This document shows positions 48,701-63,700 of a DNA stretch of 64,000 bases, one piece after another; positions within the stretch are counted from its first letter, which is position 1; each line of letters starts with the position of its first letter. The position numbers were made by a program, and so were the translations under genes. Under the pieces are notes generated by a model that made no database searches, was not told the origin of the DNA, and was given only the letters and a program-made list of their open reading frames with translations. The stretch comes from Macrostomum hystrix (taxonomy: Eukaryota; Platyhelminthes; Macrostomidae): positions 992,001-1,056,000 of the forward strand of contig CATNEN010000003.1 in NCBI GenBank assembly GCA_950097015.1, given 5' to 3'.

Positions 48701-51700
48701 CAATCGCCTACCTAGATAGATAGATAGATAGATACATCTCATTTTTAGTATATAGGAAAGGAAAGCAGAATCTCACCGAGGGTAGTACTTGAAAATTATC
48801 TAACGCTTTCATGTGGCCTGTCATACCCGAGACGCGATGCTCCAATCTCACTAACATGTTCACATGATCAACATACTTCTTCAGAGCCTGGAACGTCGAG
48901 AGAATAGCCATAGCCAGAGTTTCTTTGCGTTCTCCAACACAGCTTCCGGTTTTTTGTTCATTTAGACTGTTCTTGACGGTTCTCAGCAGAACAGCTTGGA
49001 GGACATCCACTTCTTTATTCGTGATTGAAGAGACGCAAATGTGCAGTAAATCATGACAGAATGCTGTCAGTAGACTGTCGGAAATGTTTTCTTTAGCAAG
49101 CACCATGCCCATTTCTGAGTCCAGAATGGATAAATTTAGAGATTTGGGTGCGCTTCCTCCGGTGCTTTGTTTCGTGAGACTCTCTAGCTGCTTGACAATG
49201 GCCCAGGAGAACGGAAATTGGGCCGCAAAATGGTGACCGTCCACAGCTGAGCTTGGCACCTCCACTCGGGCCACTTCAACAGCTGGCCCGGATTTAACGA
49301 ACTTCTTCATTGTGCCCTCCAGTCTTGCGGCATGCGGCGCCAGCATGAGCCACAATGCCCGGGTTTCTGGCCGCCTGTAGTTGGTCAGGTTCTCGTCCAT
49401 GTCAGCGAATGCCAAGAAGCTGACTAGAGCTGGGGCTGTCTTTCGCTTCAAAACGCGCCAGATGCTTTCTCTGAAAATGTAAAGCAAAGCAGAGGTCCAT
49501 TGCTAGCATAATAAGGTTCTTGTTTTTATCCAAAACTAGAGAATATGATGGGTGAATAGATGAACATATTATGAAATTGGATTCGATGAGCTAAATCTGA
49601 TTGTCTGGGGAGGGATCCTGGTGATCGACATCAATGAGCAACTTCGCACGAAAACGGACTATCAGCCAAAAACAAAAGCAAGCACAATGCGCTCCTGCAG
49701 GTCAGACTGGCCTGTGCAGTGGCCGAAGCCCGGCCTAAGAAAACTGCTGACGCGCGGAGGAGAGGGGCCAAGCAAGCAACACATAATCACATGCACCAAT
49801 AACCTTAATTTCTTTACATTGAACTTGTTTTCTCACATGAATGTTCCAGCTTCTTTAACTTTTTTGCTCGATGCTGCGTCTGCGCAAAGCCATTGCTCTG
49901 GTGAAATCGTTGAAACTGAATTCTCGTCCATTGTGGTCAGAGCTTTATGCATAAATGCCAGAGCAGTTCTCAAAAATTCATCATCTACAATCGAGCATGC
50001 AATTAACGTTGCGTGTAAAATCTACTACTTTTCATAAAAATAGAAACTCAGTCAGAAAATAATCAAGCTAGCGTAATAAACTGTACCTTTGAGTGCACTT
50101 GACACAGTATCTTTTCTGTCAGCGAGTCTGTTTTGTTTGCTGTCCTTATCTCTCAAAAGGCTCAGAGCCGGAAGCAGGTTTTTGTTCATTAAGAGTCGGA
50201 TATTCGCGGGTTGCCGATATCCAAGCACTCCCACGCTGCACTCCTCGGCTTCGTCAGGAAGAGGCCTCTCAAACAGCTTAGGAATCGTCAGCCGATCGAG
50301 CAGTGGAATGTTGAGCCGATTGGAAGACACTAGCTCTTCAATGTGCACACAGTGCCACAGACCGCAGTCCAGTCCCGTGAAGGGGTTCGAATGCGAACGA
50401 ATCAACTTAATAATGAGAATGACCTGCAGCAACACGGGAGCACTGCTTGCTTGAGCACATTCTTCCTCCTTTCTTCTTTGATCAGCTAAGTAGGACTCTT
50501 CAATGATGAATTTAACACTTGACACAACATTCTGAAAGTTTAAATTCTGCTGCAAGCCCTCATACTGTAGTACAAGAAGCCCTTGGCCGTTCATGTGCTG
50601 TCTTAGAAAATCCTTGAATTGAAGTTCCGTTTCAAACTGGCTAATGTTTTTGTACCTCGCATTCTCAAAGCAAGGCAAGACCTCCAATTGCTTTTGCTCA
50701 TCTGAGGATAGGATACAATCAAAAGTCGTTACCTGAAGCAAAGGCTTCTTCATCTTATAACTATTCAGGAAAGCAGCCAGGCAGCCAAGTCCATTTTCTT
50801 CGTAGTAATTTCTTAGAAGAGCTGCCTTTTCATTTCTCAGAGGCGTCGCATCGAGTCGGATTAAACCATCTGGGGTAGCTGCGGACAAGACTCTGTGCTG
50901 AACAACTTCAAAGTTGCAATTCTCTTCAATAGCTAGTGAAGGAATGACGTCGTCGTGATAACCAACAAAACACCAAGACAGCCCAGTGGTTCGTTTCTCC
51001 TCAGGTGGCAAATAGCTAATAAGCCACTCCTTGAAGCGGTCGCAAAATAGCAGCATGTCGGGCTCGAGCATCGTCTTCCATGATAGCTTGTGCTTTTCTA
51101 GGCGATTAATCAGTGGTATTGGAAACGATTCACTCACCGTCTTATCATCAGCGACAACGAAAATTTTAAAATCTTTATGAATCTTCGACTTCACACGATG
51201 GGTACCAAGCCCAATGTCAACAAATAAATCGTTGCCTAAAGTTTCGCGACTCAAGTTTAAGACGTCGTATAGCGACTCGTATAGGGATTCCAAGTTCATT
51301 AGAACAACAGTATCGCCTCTTTCCATGCATTGCTTAATTCGGTTTATGTTCAGGCACACCTTGGAATACTCCTGATCTTTTGGGAAGCTGCTGCCAAATA
51401 TTATAGTCACATTACGCTCTCCTAGAAGGCGCTTCAATACCTTGAAGCCAGATGTGTTCTCGGTTATTAGCAGCAGGTAGCGCTGGTCCGGACCGGCGGC
51501 TTCAAGAGCTTCCTTCAGCACTGAATTGTATTGGACGGGAATGTCCACCCCACAACGAACCTCCGAGAAGAAAAGCTGCAGAGGGTTAATGTCTTCCAAG
51601 CCACTGAAGTTTCGCAACAAGCAATTGGCAATATCAGCATCAGTAAGCTCACTCAGTGAGTCTTTAGCTTTCTGAGCCAGGTGTTTAACTGCGCTGAAAT

Positions 51701-54700
51701 AGTCGCGTAATCCAAAGAACTCACGCTTTAATCGATCCCCGCTAAATTGTTTCTGAAAGAATGTTGTTAGATCGAGCAGATGCCTACTGGATTTTAAATT
51801 TGTTCCTTTGCAAATATCTTTTGCAGTTTGTATGAGATCCTTCGTAGTAGGAACATCGCGCAGCACAAAAAGTCCTCGATTCATCTTAGCAGGGTCCAAT
51901 GCCCAGTTAGATATTCCAACAAACGCAACTCGTTGATTTCCACTGCCGGCATCCATTTTAACTCCGTCTTCGAGCAGGGAGTGAAGCACCTTGAGCGACA
52001 TTTGAGGCGTGTCTTCTGCAAGACCTATTTCATCAAGAACTACGACAGAAACGAAGTTTCTGTCATCGCCTTTATCCATCTGTTGCTTTGCACACTGCTG
52101 GAACAGCTTGGTAATTCCATCTGATGTGGACCAAGGCGAACATTGAAATGATAGCATTTGCGTGTCAGGAAGCTTTCTGAAGATGCCTCCTTCGGAGTTC
52201 TCGCCTTTCATATTGTTCTTTACGATCGTTTTGCCAAGCGACTTGGAACTTCCAGGTTTTCCAACTATGAATAAAGGAATTCGTAGACAGATGCACATTG
52301 TCATCATAAACACATTCTCTCTTAGAGCATCGTTATTAGCGACGTAGTCAGGTAGCAGATTCCTTCCATTTACTTCTTTGCTTAGAAGTCTGGACTGGAA
52401 CTCCTCGATTACCTCTTCTACACGACTTGCTGTAAGCCTTCCTTCTAGGGCCTCGCAAATAATTCTAGTGTAGTCGGATTTTCTTTTGCTAGAAAGTCGG
52501 CTTTGATAGCTCGAAGCCAGCGCCATCAGAAGGTGGCAGTCAGCTTTCTCTAGTGCTGGAGCAGGCTCGCTTGAGGACTCCTCTTTCTCTAGTATGTCCT
52601 TAGACAGCCATTGATATATGACGATCACTCGTTCAACATCTCTCAATGAGACAAACTGGGTTTCATCTGTGGCAGAGCGCATGAATTTTTGAGACTCGCA
52701 AATGGCATTCGTGAGCCGATTTCTGTGTACCTCGCTCAGCCCATTTAGCCCGGAAGCTACCATTCTAACAACGTATTTTCGTTCTGCATCTTCTGACAAC
52801 ATTCCGAAATCCCATAAAACACTGATGAGGGATAAAGGAAGAGGCTTCACTCTGTAAACAAGATGCCTCATCGGAATGTTTCCAAATTTATCGACAGTCT
52901 TTTCTTTCCTTACTCGATAGCCTAGCCCGCTGTTCTCCAACATGCGGATTGTGTCATCAGAATGTTTCCGGTAAGGGTTGCAGGCTGCCACGCACCTTAG
53001 GCCGTGCGCAAAGTCAATTTTTCTGCCATTAATTCGTCCATCCATCATGATTTCTTTGATTAGTCCAACAAAGCTTGTAGTGTTGATTTCGTCAAAGAAG
53101 AGGACGGTGTATGGCGAAATAGATTGCGCTCCATCATTTCCTCTTAGCAGATCAAAGTTTTTCTTGGCCAAAATTTCTGCCTCTGAAACATGCCTTTCAA
53201 TATCGCTGGCAGTAATTCCACCGTGAATCTTCAGAATCGTCATGTTTTGTACGTCAGATTCGATTGGGAGCATTATTTTGGTCAGGAAACTTACTAGCCT
53301 CGTTTTACCGCATCCAGTTTCTCCCATTATCACAACGGGAATGTTCGACCTAAACCTCATGTAAATGGCCAGAATTTTCTTTACATTGTCCATGGTCAGT
53401 TCATAGGATGAGTCGAAATCAGGAAGGTTATTCTCTTCGTTGAATCCGAAAACATTTCTCATCCGACGAACCTTTTCGTTCTGGCTTAAATCTTCAAATC
53501 TATCGTCTAATGGAACTCTTTGAGCCAGTAGGCTTAGCCGAAGATTTGGTGTCATAATGTTTTTCTTTATTGTAGTTCCGGAAGTTGAGTCAACTAGATC
53601 ACCTTTGTCATTTACCGTGAAACCAATGAACGTGAAGCTTTCTCCGTCCTGATTGAACAGAAGATACGGATGGCTCTCCTGCTCCCAGTGTCGCTTGAGT
53701 TGAAAAGCTTCGAGAGGACATCGGTTCTCTGAGTTATCGATCGTGTGATGCCTCGTTTCACTCTCGTCATCGATATCCAAAGAGCGCGTTGAGAAGTCCT
53801 TTGACATTAACAGTATGCAGTCAACAACGAACTTTCTGAATCCAGGAAAATAGTGTTCTGCTTCCTTTTTGCAAAACCAGGATTTTCGGAAAGCCTCGAG
53901 CTGTGTATGCAAAAAATGGACGAAATTTGACAAATCTGACCAGGACGGGTTTTCGATTCCGCAGTTCTTCAGAAGCGAATCTAGTGTCTGAGCATCGGTT
54001 AGCTGAGTGTGAGTCGGATCCGCACCTTCAGCTTCATACTTTCCTGTAAAGAAGAATTCAACTATGACCTTAAACTTCTTTAATTCATTATTTAGAAAAG
54101 GCCGCCAAACGTTCGTCTCATTGGCTTGCAGTGCAACTTGCAAGCTTTCCGAAGGTGTTAGGCATTCAATTTTCGGCAGGAATGACAGGAAGTGACATCG
54201 TGTACTAAAGAGCAGATTTTCAGAATGCTCTAATAAGTACAGCTCATGAGTTTTGCGCCTCCAGACGACACCATTCGAGTCCACCACAGCTCCGAAAATA
54301 GCCAGTTGCGTCATGCATGAGTCGAATCCGGTCTGCACTTCTCGAGCTATGTCCAAGTGAAAAACAGTCTTTCCTTTTACGGATTCTTTTTGAAATACCG
54401 TAACCAGCTCGTCCACGCACAAGTGATCAGTATTACTAGCAAACACTGCGGCGCTTTCACCGGCAAAATTTTCACACACCAAGGATTTTCCCATACCTGA
54501 GCGGCTAGAGGTAATCCAGAGAAACTTGCTCTCCTGAGGAGTACGTCCTTTTAGTGTTTTTGAGGTGAAAACATTCATCTCTTCAATGCTTGGTTCAAAT
54601 AAAATTTCTTCCTCAAATTTTCGAATGAAATTACAGAACGGAAATTGACTCTGGTTGTCCGTGGAAACGAGAATAAACAGGTGCGAATTTACCAGTCCAT

Positions 54701-57700
54701 CGACAGAGTTAATAAGCTTGCTGAATCGTTCCTCTGCAACAACAGAAATATTGTACGATAGCTGGTCTGCATTCAAAATGGCATAGACCGAGTTCTCACT
54801 TGGATCAAGAAGTGCCCTATGGAGAAAAACAACAAGTTCCTCTTCGGTTGTTCCTTCGTGGCACAGTATTATGTCTTCCAACTGAGGCAGGCATCTGTAT
54901 GCTTTTTCGAACAACTGGAGGGCTATAAGCAAGTGGTTCTTAGCTTCAAGGCAGTAAGCCACTGGTGTTCGTCTATTAAATAGTCGTTTGAATTCCATAT
55001 CAGCTACTCGCGAGACACGCAGGCTCTGCGCTCTTTGTGACAGTAGCTCAAGGAACAGGTTAGCGTCTCCGAAGCTTATGAAGTCCTTATACGATGAACG
55101 AATGTTGAGCAAGTAAATCTCCCACAAATTTTTAAAGGCTTCATCTGCCGTAGCATTTCCAATTCCAGCGGCGCTAAGTTCCTCGTCAGCAGTCTTCCAG
55201 TTCTGTCTTTGCTGAGTATCGGAGGCTGTTAGCTTGTTTTTCTCCAGCTTTACTGCGAGATCCAGTGCCTTGCTTTTCAGTGCTTCGTGAGTTTCTTCCG
55301 GACTCGCGTATCGGAATAGGAGCTTTACCGTCTTACTGACAATCTCTTCATTATAGCCTTCGTCCTGCAGAGCAGCGCAAATTCGATCGTGCGCATTTTC
55401 GTTCGGCTCATTAGGAGTCGAATGAGTTCGTTTTGCCTTTTCTAAAACGGCATCGTCCACTGCCTGGCTCAACAGCTCAGGGGTGATGCCTGGGTGGATG
55501 TAGTGGAGCAGATCAGAAAGCTGTCTGTCCACAAGTTTTATTGGATTCGTGGACAAAAACATTGGTGCTAATTCAGTCTGTAAGTATTTGATTTGTTTAA
55601 GCGAGAAAAAATTCAGATAGAAAAACTCTTTTCTCAGCTTCCAGACTTCATTATTCCACTGCAAGAGGCAATCTTGGAAACAGTTAGAAAGTTTTGCCAA
55701 TCCGTCACGCAAATTTCGGTATTTGTACGATATTTTTATGTGTGGACTGCAGAAGCGCAGTTCAATAGTTAGGTTGTCCTTTTTATCTTCGTTTTGGTTG
55801 TATTGAGATAGAGGCAGATGCACCTCTATCTGTATTTGCTCGCACAGGACACAGCTATTGACCTGAAATTTCTTGTACACTTCTACAAGATGAAAAATGC
55901 TTTCAGTTAGGCTTACAAACTCTGACAGCAGGCATCTTTTCTCGAATGTCTCGCCTGCGATAAGCATAAGCTTGGATTGCAACTCCTTAATGTCACTGAG
56001 TTCATAGGCTTCATGAGAAGTACCCTCATGAGATGCACCCTCTAATTCTAAGACAAACGGATCGTCTTTTTTAACAAGACAGCCAATTCTAATTCTTCCT
56101 CTGCTTGTCATGATTGATTCGATTTTTTTTATTGTTGATTTTTCTACGGAGCCTTGGTTCTCCTTGATTTCTCGAATCCACGAGAGACGAGTGGCAGTGT
56201 TCTGGAGGTTGCTGATCGTTTCGTGATTCTCGTTTATCCTTCGGCTCATCGGCGTGCAGAACTCTACAAATTGACGCACGTCCATTCGAACGGCTTCTTC
56301 TGATCCGAGCTTATAGATGATTTCATCGAAGTCATAGACAACCCTGACAAACATTTCTATTTTCTTTTTGTCGCTTTCTCCAGAGTCTCCCAGGTAAATC
56401 ATGGCAAGGTCAATGAAGGTGTTCAGATCACCTTTCTGCACATTGCTTCGAACCCATTTAATAAACTCATGACTTGCACTGATGACACTAAGGGCTTGAA
56501 GAAAGTTTGGGCCCTTCTGTTTGATTACTTCAAGTTGCGAGTGCCGGAAGCGGTCCAGATTAACGTCAATCACTTCGTTTAGTGATTTATAGCACAGCTG
56601 CTTACTAAAGTCCTCCGCTTGCTGAAGCAATTCTTCATCTTCCTGGCTGTGCTGAATATTAAAATTCTTAAATAATGTTTTCAGGACTCTGCTAATATTT
56701 GAGTAAGCATGCGATGTAACAACAAAATGTAGCTTTCGCCCAAAATCCTCACTAAAAGAACTTGGGTATATTAATCTGATGCACATAATCTCGTTCTCTA
56801 GTTCTCTAGCATTTCCAAGAAGCTGCTTGAAAAAATCTGTTGAATTTGAAATAGGCGCCTTAGGAGCACAGACTCGTTTGATTTTTTCCTCCCAAGTTTT
56901 GAAAGCTTCTATTAGGCACTTGATCAGTTCTTCTGAAGTGAGTTTTTTATCCTGCCTTTCATCAAACATCCGCTTTGAGTGCTCTTTCATTTCGTTTCGA
57001 AAAGTCACACTCTTTTGAAGAGCTTTGATTTTATCTAGTAAGTTTGTCGCCTCTTGATTTGTTTCCAGTAAACCAGTAAGAAACGGAAATCTAGAAAGCC
57101 CTTCCTTGTCAAGTTCTTCCAGGCTTTTTTTGCTGGAGACCTTCCAGACTCCATTCAGGTCCGGTATGTCGTCAACTGAAATGATTGGAAAGAGTCGGAA
57201 TTGCAGAGGAGTGAGAGACTTTGCACAATCGAATACTAATCTTTACTCAATAATTCGAATACTGGTATGCATTTTCGACTCGAGTTAATACTTATGGGTA
57301 TTTAGTCAGCTAAGGAAGCCAGCCACGACGACAATTTCAACTGTTGACAACTTGGAACCGCGAGAGGAACAGAGCAGGTCACTAGCACCCTAAGTTTTCC
57401 GTCCGAGTGGCCATAGATTTACGTAAAACTATCGGTGATTTTACTTAGCTCGTAATTAAAGCTTGAGAATAAAGTCTAGCATCTTTGCTGCCAATAAAAT
57501 GTATACTCGACTTAATACTGAAGTACAAAGTAACAACTAGCCATGACAACCCTTTCCTTGAAAGCTCCTGTTTAATGATTATCAATGTGCATGCTAACGT
57601 TACAATGGATAATAAGATACTTACTGAGAGCACTATCGACACAGGTGACACAGAAAGTCAGGAGCTTATTTTCGTGCTCAATGCGTTCGTCCAGGCGACT

Positions 57701-60700
57701 TTTCAATAATACTACCGTATCTATTCTTTCTTTCACGTTGAAGGCGAACTTGGCCTCAAAGTAGATCCCAATCGTTTCCAAAGCGTCTTGAAAGAGTTTA
57801 ATTTGTTCTACAGCTTCGTATTTAATTTCTTGTGGTCGATCACGTAACGTCGTAAGAAGTTGCTGGACATTCTCAGAACAAGATTCTATGATCTTCAGGG
57901 ACGTTTTTGAAAGTTTTCCTGTCAGCGAGTTGCGTCCTAAAATATAAGTGTGAGGAGCGTTGATTATTGATGCGTGTATTACAAGGACTACTAGTAATTA
58001 GCCTTTAGTAGTAATGGGGTATACTATTATTATTATTACTACAACTACAAGTGCATTTGCATAAACATTTGTGATGCAAATTTTTGGTTAGTGCAACAAC
58101 TTTATAGGTGTACTTTTTAGTTGGATTTTTTATACACTCGTAATTTATCTGTTATTTAATACTCGATTATTTGTACAAAAATTATATGTCTGTACAAAAA
58201 TAAAACCTGTACAAAAATGATATGTCAGATCAAATATCAATTTTCTTGAAATTTAATTGTTGCTTTTCTTTTTTTCGCTTTTAGGTTTAGTAAACTCTTA
58301 GGTGTTAAAAATTGTCGTAAGCAGCTGAAAATCAACACCTACTTTAACAGTGGAACTACCACGGGGGGGGAATTCCCCCCCCTGACAATTTTTTTTGCTG
58401 CACCCGAACAGAACAATGCAAGCACACGAAACTCAAGAACACGGGCCAACTTTTTGTTGCGCATCTTCTGAAACAAGAAGCAAGTCGCCAGCTCTTCAGA
58501 CCGTCAAGATATTCAATGTTTCTGGCTGAAGGTCCGATTTTTCCCATAAGAGCTAGTGTATTTCAAACACCCCTATACACGAATTTGCACTGCGCCTCAG
58601 TGCGGCCTTTCCAGACCTTCAAACTTTATCAGCATGTCATCCGAATGTGCCTGCATCATCTTCGACTTCGGGAGTCACCGACCTTTATCTAGACGGAGCT
58701 GCTGGACATTAAACAAGTAATAGTTGAGTTTAGGCCAATATCGAGGCTTTATTAGAGAAAGTAGAAAAATTCGCTCTAGGGACTCCATAGCCAGCTCGAG
58801 GCACTCTGCTGACGGTGCTGACCGCGTCTGGGTGGTGACTGATTGGTTGACAGACTAGGCGAGGGTCCTGTGGTTGAGCTTCGTCCTATATTGAGGCTTG
58901 ATCAGCGAAATGGGAGAAATTTGCATCAAGGGTGTCCATATAGGTAAAACAGCTCCGTCTAGGTAAAGCTGCGTGACCACCGAAGTTGGAGATGATGCAA
59001 GCACATTCGGGTGTCATGCTGATAAAGTTTGAAGGTCTGGAAAGGCCGCACTGAGGCGCAGTGCAAATTCGTGTATAGGGGTGAATGAAATACACTAGCT
59101 CTGATGGGAAAAATCGGACCTTCGGCCAGAAAAATATATCGGCCAGAAATATACCGACGGTCTGAAGAGCTGGCGACTTGTTTCTTGTTTCAGAAGATGC
59201 GCAACAAAAAGTTGGACCGTGTTCTTGAGTTTCGTGTGCTTGCATTGTTCTGTTGGGGTGCAGCAAAAAAATTGTCAGTGGGGGAAATTCCCCCCCTCCT
59301 TGGTATAAAAACGGGCGGCAAATGGCTTGGTAGTCCTACTGTTAATGAGTAATTTTTAAGATTATAATTTAGCTAGCACAAAGCGAATAAATTACGAAGC
59401 TTTCGACGTACCGTCCACAAGAGTATTCAGCTCCGCAATGAGCGGACTGGCGAATGGCCACTCCAAAGCCATGAACAGTTCGGGGCTCAGTCCTTGACGC
59501 TTGCTCGCGTTAAACTTTTGGTAGGCTTGCTCTACCATACTGGATAATACTTTGCATACGGCCTTTGAATTGCCGATGTTTAAGACGCTGCGAAGCACAT
59601 TGCGCAGCTGGTCTGGCTACAAAATGTTTGACAAGTAAAGGCTGCATCTCAGTGTCGAAAGGATAAAAGTTCGTAAAGTAGGCTCTATTTACGATCGAAC
59701 TTACCACAAATTTTGTAAATGAAACATTTTGGCTGTGTTCAAATAAGCAACGCAGTAAGGTGCTTGCAAACGCCGGGTCGATTTCTACCATCGTATTTGC
59801 ATCAGAAAGAATGCAAAGAAGATTTTCCTGAAGAGTAATATTGCACTTAACTCAGTCCTTCGAAGAGATTTTATGGTACTCAAAAATTCTTAACAGAAAA
59901 AATTCTTATCACAAAATAAGCTACTAAAGCTCTTGCCTACAAAACATGATCTTTTTACCGAAGGAATGTCATCGTGTTACCTACAGAATATCATAATTTA
60001 TCCGAAATGATCATATCGTAATATTTTGTGATCTTACTTACTCTTGTCAGCAGTTCCAATAATAATTAAATAATTAATTAATTACACCTGCCCCAATTGG
60101 GCCAGATGTGCAGCCGACAGCACAGCCGCAGCTAATGCGCGGCGCATCTGAAGGCTGCGTACAGCTGTTCAGTCCATGGACTGGGGGGACGCCACACCCA
60201 CCTTCAATTATCCCAGCTGATGCTGGTACCCATTTAACAGCTGGGTGAACTGAAGCAATGCAGAGTTAAGTATCTTGCTAAAGGACACAAATTGTTTTAG
60301 TAGAGTCGGGAATCGAACCCCCGATCTTCAAGTCGTGAGTCCGACGCCCTAACCACTAGACTACAACCTCTCCAGTTTATTTAGTTCCAAGAAATAATTT
60401 TAAAGTTATATTAGTATACATATTAATGTATAGCCTATCATGAGGAGGTTAAAAATATTTTTTTACAAACCTTTTTAATCATAAGAAGCACGTCCATGAC
60501 CACGTCTGCGACTGTAGTACGCCATATTTTTTCCACATTAGCATTTTGATATGTGCTGAGAGACACGAAGAATGCATTAAACTTCTGAAATTAATCGGTG
60601 ATAAGTTATACAACCAGTTTAAGACATTATTTGCATGAATAATTCTGTGTACATATTAGTTCAATTCATCCAAATTAGCCCTACATACATCTAAATTTCA

Positions 60701-63700
60701 TGTATGCACTGACTAAGAACTGTAAAATTCTATTATAAATTGTATAATATATAATTCCATTATGTTACGTCTAAATTACTGATCTGGGACACGGCGAGGT
60801 TGCGAAAATAGTAGTGTTGTAGTACGAGACACTGGAGACAGAGGGTGCAGAACTCCGCAGTTCAACCATTTATTCTACAGCTGGGGATCGGCAAACTTAT
60901 TAGCGTGCGGGCCATGGAGAGAACCTAAAAGACGACAGCGGGCCGTATTTACTGTAGGAAAATGAGAGAGAGAGAAGAGATGAGAAAGGGAAGAGGTGAG
61001 AAAGGGCAGAGATGAGAAAGGGAAGAGATAAGAAAGGGGACAGATGAGACAGGGGAGAGATGAGACACAGGATAGACAAGACAGGGGAAATATGAGACAG
61101 GATATTATAGGTGTAGGAAGGGGCAACGGGTCGGATTTGGGAGCTTCGAGTGCCGCATCTGGCCCACGGCCGGAGTTTGCCAACCCCTGTTCTACAGCTT
61201 CAAGAAAGATCTGCTGTGAAAAATATCTATCAAATGTTTCGAACCCGGAACACAGGTGCAAACTTTAAGCGTTTGAAAAGCGCTTACATCGGTGCTCCTT
61301 TCAATCAGCGACCTTCACCTGCATTTCGACCCACCCAGTGCTCAAAATAGACCTGAGCGGGCCAGACCGGCTGACCTGACGGCCTTGGAAGCAATGACGC
61401 AGAGACCGAGAGACTGTGCACCCTATCAGCCTGCGAACTCGTGCCAAGAAAGCTCGCGGCTGGTGTGTTGGGTGGGGGACCATGGCAACGCGGGGCAGAG
61501 AGATAACTGCTTGTGTGTAAAGCGCTCCGACCCCCCTACTGCAAAACACGGTGCAGTGCTCCAGCACTGAAGCTTTGAGATGTGAGTCTCACACTTATAA
61601 TTGTTGGCCTCTGTGGTCAGTACTAGTTCAAGTCTTTCGGTTAGTGTCGGCAGAAGGTCGCAGGCGGCACATAAACCTGCTAAACATACTGTCAAATTTT
61701 CGTTCAGGAAATCACAGACTGGTCTGTGAAACGATGCGTTCTGTTCGCCCGAAAATCCCTTATGAACAGAGACTTTAGCCTAAGTGCAAAGTCGGGGTAA
61801 GAAATGAAGTACATTGTCTTTTCCGGTGCAACTGGGATCCATATAAGGTGGTCAGGGAACATTTCATTGGAGACATTTCATCCATTGTGAATAGCTTTCG
61901 TAGTCTCACATCTGAAGACAAAAACCTTTTTAATAGTAGAAGAAAATACGGAACAGGAACAGAATAGCTAGAAAAGTAGATAAAAATTAACAAAGATTGC
62001 GCGACTCCAGCTGCCATAGAAAGAGAATGGAAATGTCTATTTTAATATGCCAAACAATATGCCGAACAATACGATTCGAATCGACTAACTCGATCATTCC
62101 GATTCGTGTTTCTTTACAATCTAAATTTTGTTACGCTTGTGTAACATCTAACTATATCGCATATTACCAAATATAATAATCAGCACCTAGCTTATATGCG
62201 TGTTTATTAATAATATAAAAATAATATACTTGTACCCACCATAATTGTCGGTTTCCAAATTGAACTGGACAAAATGCTACTCTTGATTATTTGAGCCAAA
62301 GATGAGGCGTAGTGAGCGAAATCAAAGCGATGCGGCAGTTCCAGTCGTCTTCGAGTCAGTTCCAGAGTGCAGCGCAAGTTTAGATCGAGGCATCCAAACA
62401 GATGATCCATGCGATTTTCAGTTACGGGTTCTAGGTAACAGTCTATAAAATATACATAAATAAGCTCGCAGCTTATTTTAAAATATTGGTGCAACTCGAT
62501 GTCGTTGGCCTCTGAAAGCTGGGCCATGACCGATTGAGTCGTTTTCTAAAATGATTTCGACAAAAATAAATTTGGGTAACTCTCAAAAGCATGAAATTCT
62601 AGTTTTACGAGCGTAATTAATAATGCTTTGAAATTGAATAAAAAGCTCACTAAAAAGGTTGCTCCTTCAACTTTCACGCCCGCAATTCTGCTGTTTCTAG
62701 TTATCGCCACCAGTTTTATCATAGGCGAAAAGCCCTTCTGCTCAAGCAGATCATTTGTACGACTCGGCTGCATTGTGGCAATAAAAAACCTGCTAAGAAG
62801 GTCGCCTTCGTCACCGTATTCGGCCAGAAATTTTTCCAGCTTGGCAAATTCAAGTCTGGAATTATGAATTAGTGAAGGTCGCACCTTGTGCTTATTGATA
62901 CTTGTTGCTTGAGCTTCGAGAAAATTTGCTCCCATTTTTGTGCGACGAACCTCAATAGTACGTTGAATATATAAATTGAGCCTTATCAAGTACATTCCTA
63001 GATGCAACCACCGAATAAGCTAAAACACATTCTGCAGTCAGCATGCTGCAGGCTTCCCCGCATATCATAATAATCACCTCTTAATACTCATTTAACTGCA
63101 CGTTCCGTGCCGCATAGTTAATTATATCTTAACGTTGTTAGTCCTTTTTATCTGTGCAATTTTATACCAGCATCGCGAGTTTTTTACTGATTACAGGCAA
63201 GTACTAAGAAGTTCAACCTACTAAGCTAATTCTAAGCTAATGCTAAGCTAAGTTTAAAAAAAGTAATAGGACACGATTTTTCAATGGAAAAATTTTAAAT
63301 TATTATATTAGTACGGCTCGTAGAAAAGCGACAGAATCTAGCTATCAGCTGCAACTGCTTATTTGCTTACTCGTTTCGCCTGAAGTATACGATAGAATCG
63401 GCCTGAAGGTCGCCTAGACCACACCATTTGAAGAAGGCTTTATCACTTTGAAATGAAATCAGCTCCGAATCTACCGTTGCCGCACTGTACATGAAGTAAG
63501 ACGGTAGTACGAAGAGAAGCTCAAAAACTAAGTTATCGCTGCATAGTGCGTAGACCAGTATCTCCTGCAGAGCGGGTTTTATTCTGAAAATGGTGAGACA
63601 GGTAGACAGAACGGTTGCAGTCCGTGGTTTGAGTTTATGATTCAATAGGGTTAGAATCTTGGCCCGGGGGAAAACATTTTTTTGTCGCTGAGGAAGACAC

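Noticed and set aside
60300-60378. tRNA gene on the minus strand
   Set aside because: A and B boxes are present, but a SINE body follows and related diverged copies exist at 16316 and 33365; it is the tRNA-like head of a SINE.
60875-61261. 128-codon minus frame with repeated LSCLI/PLSYL blocks
   Set aside because: Covers the hAT MITE and its purine-rich tandem stretch.
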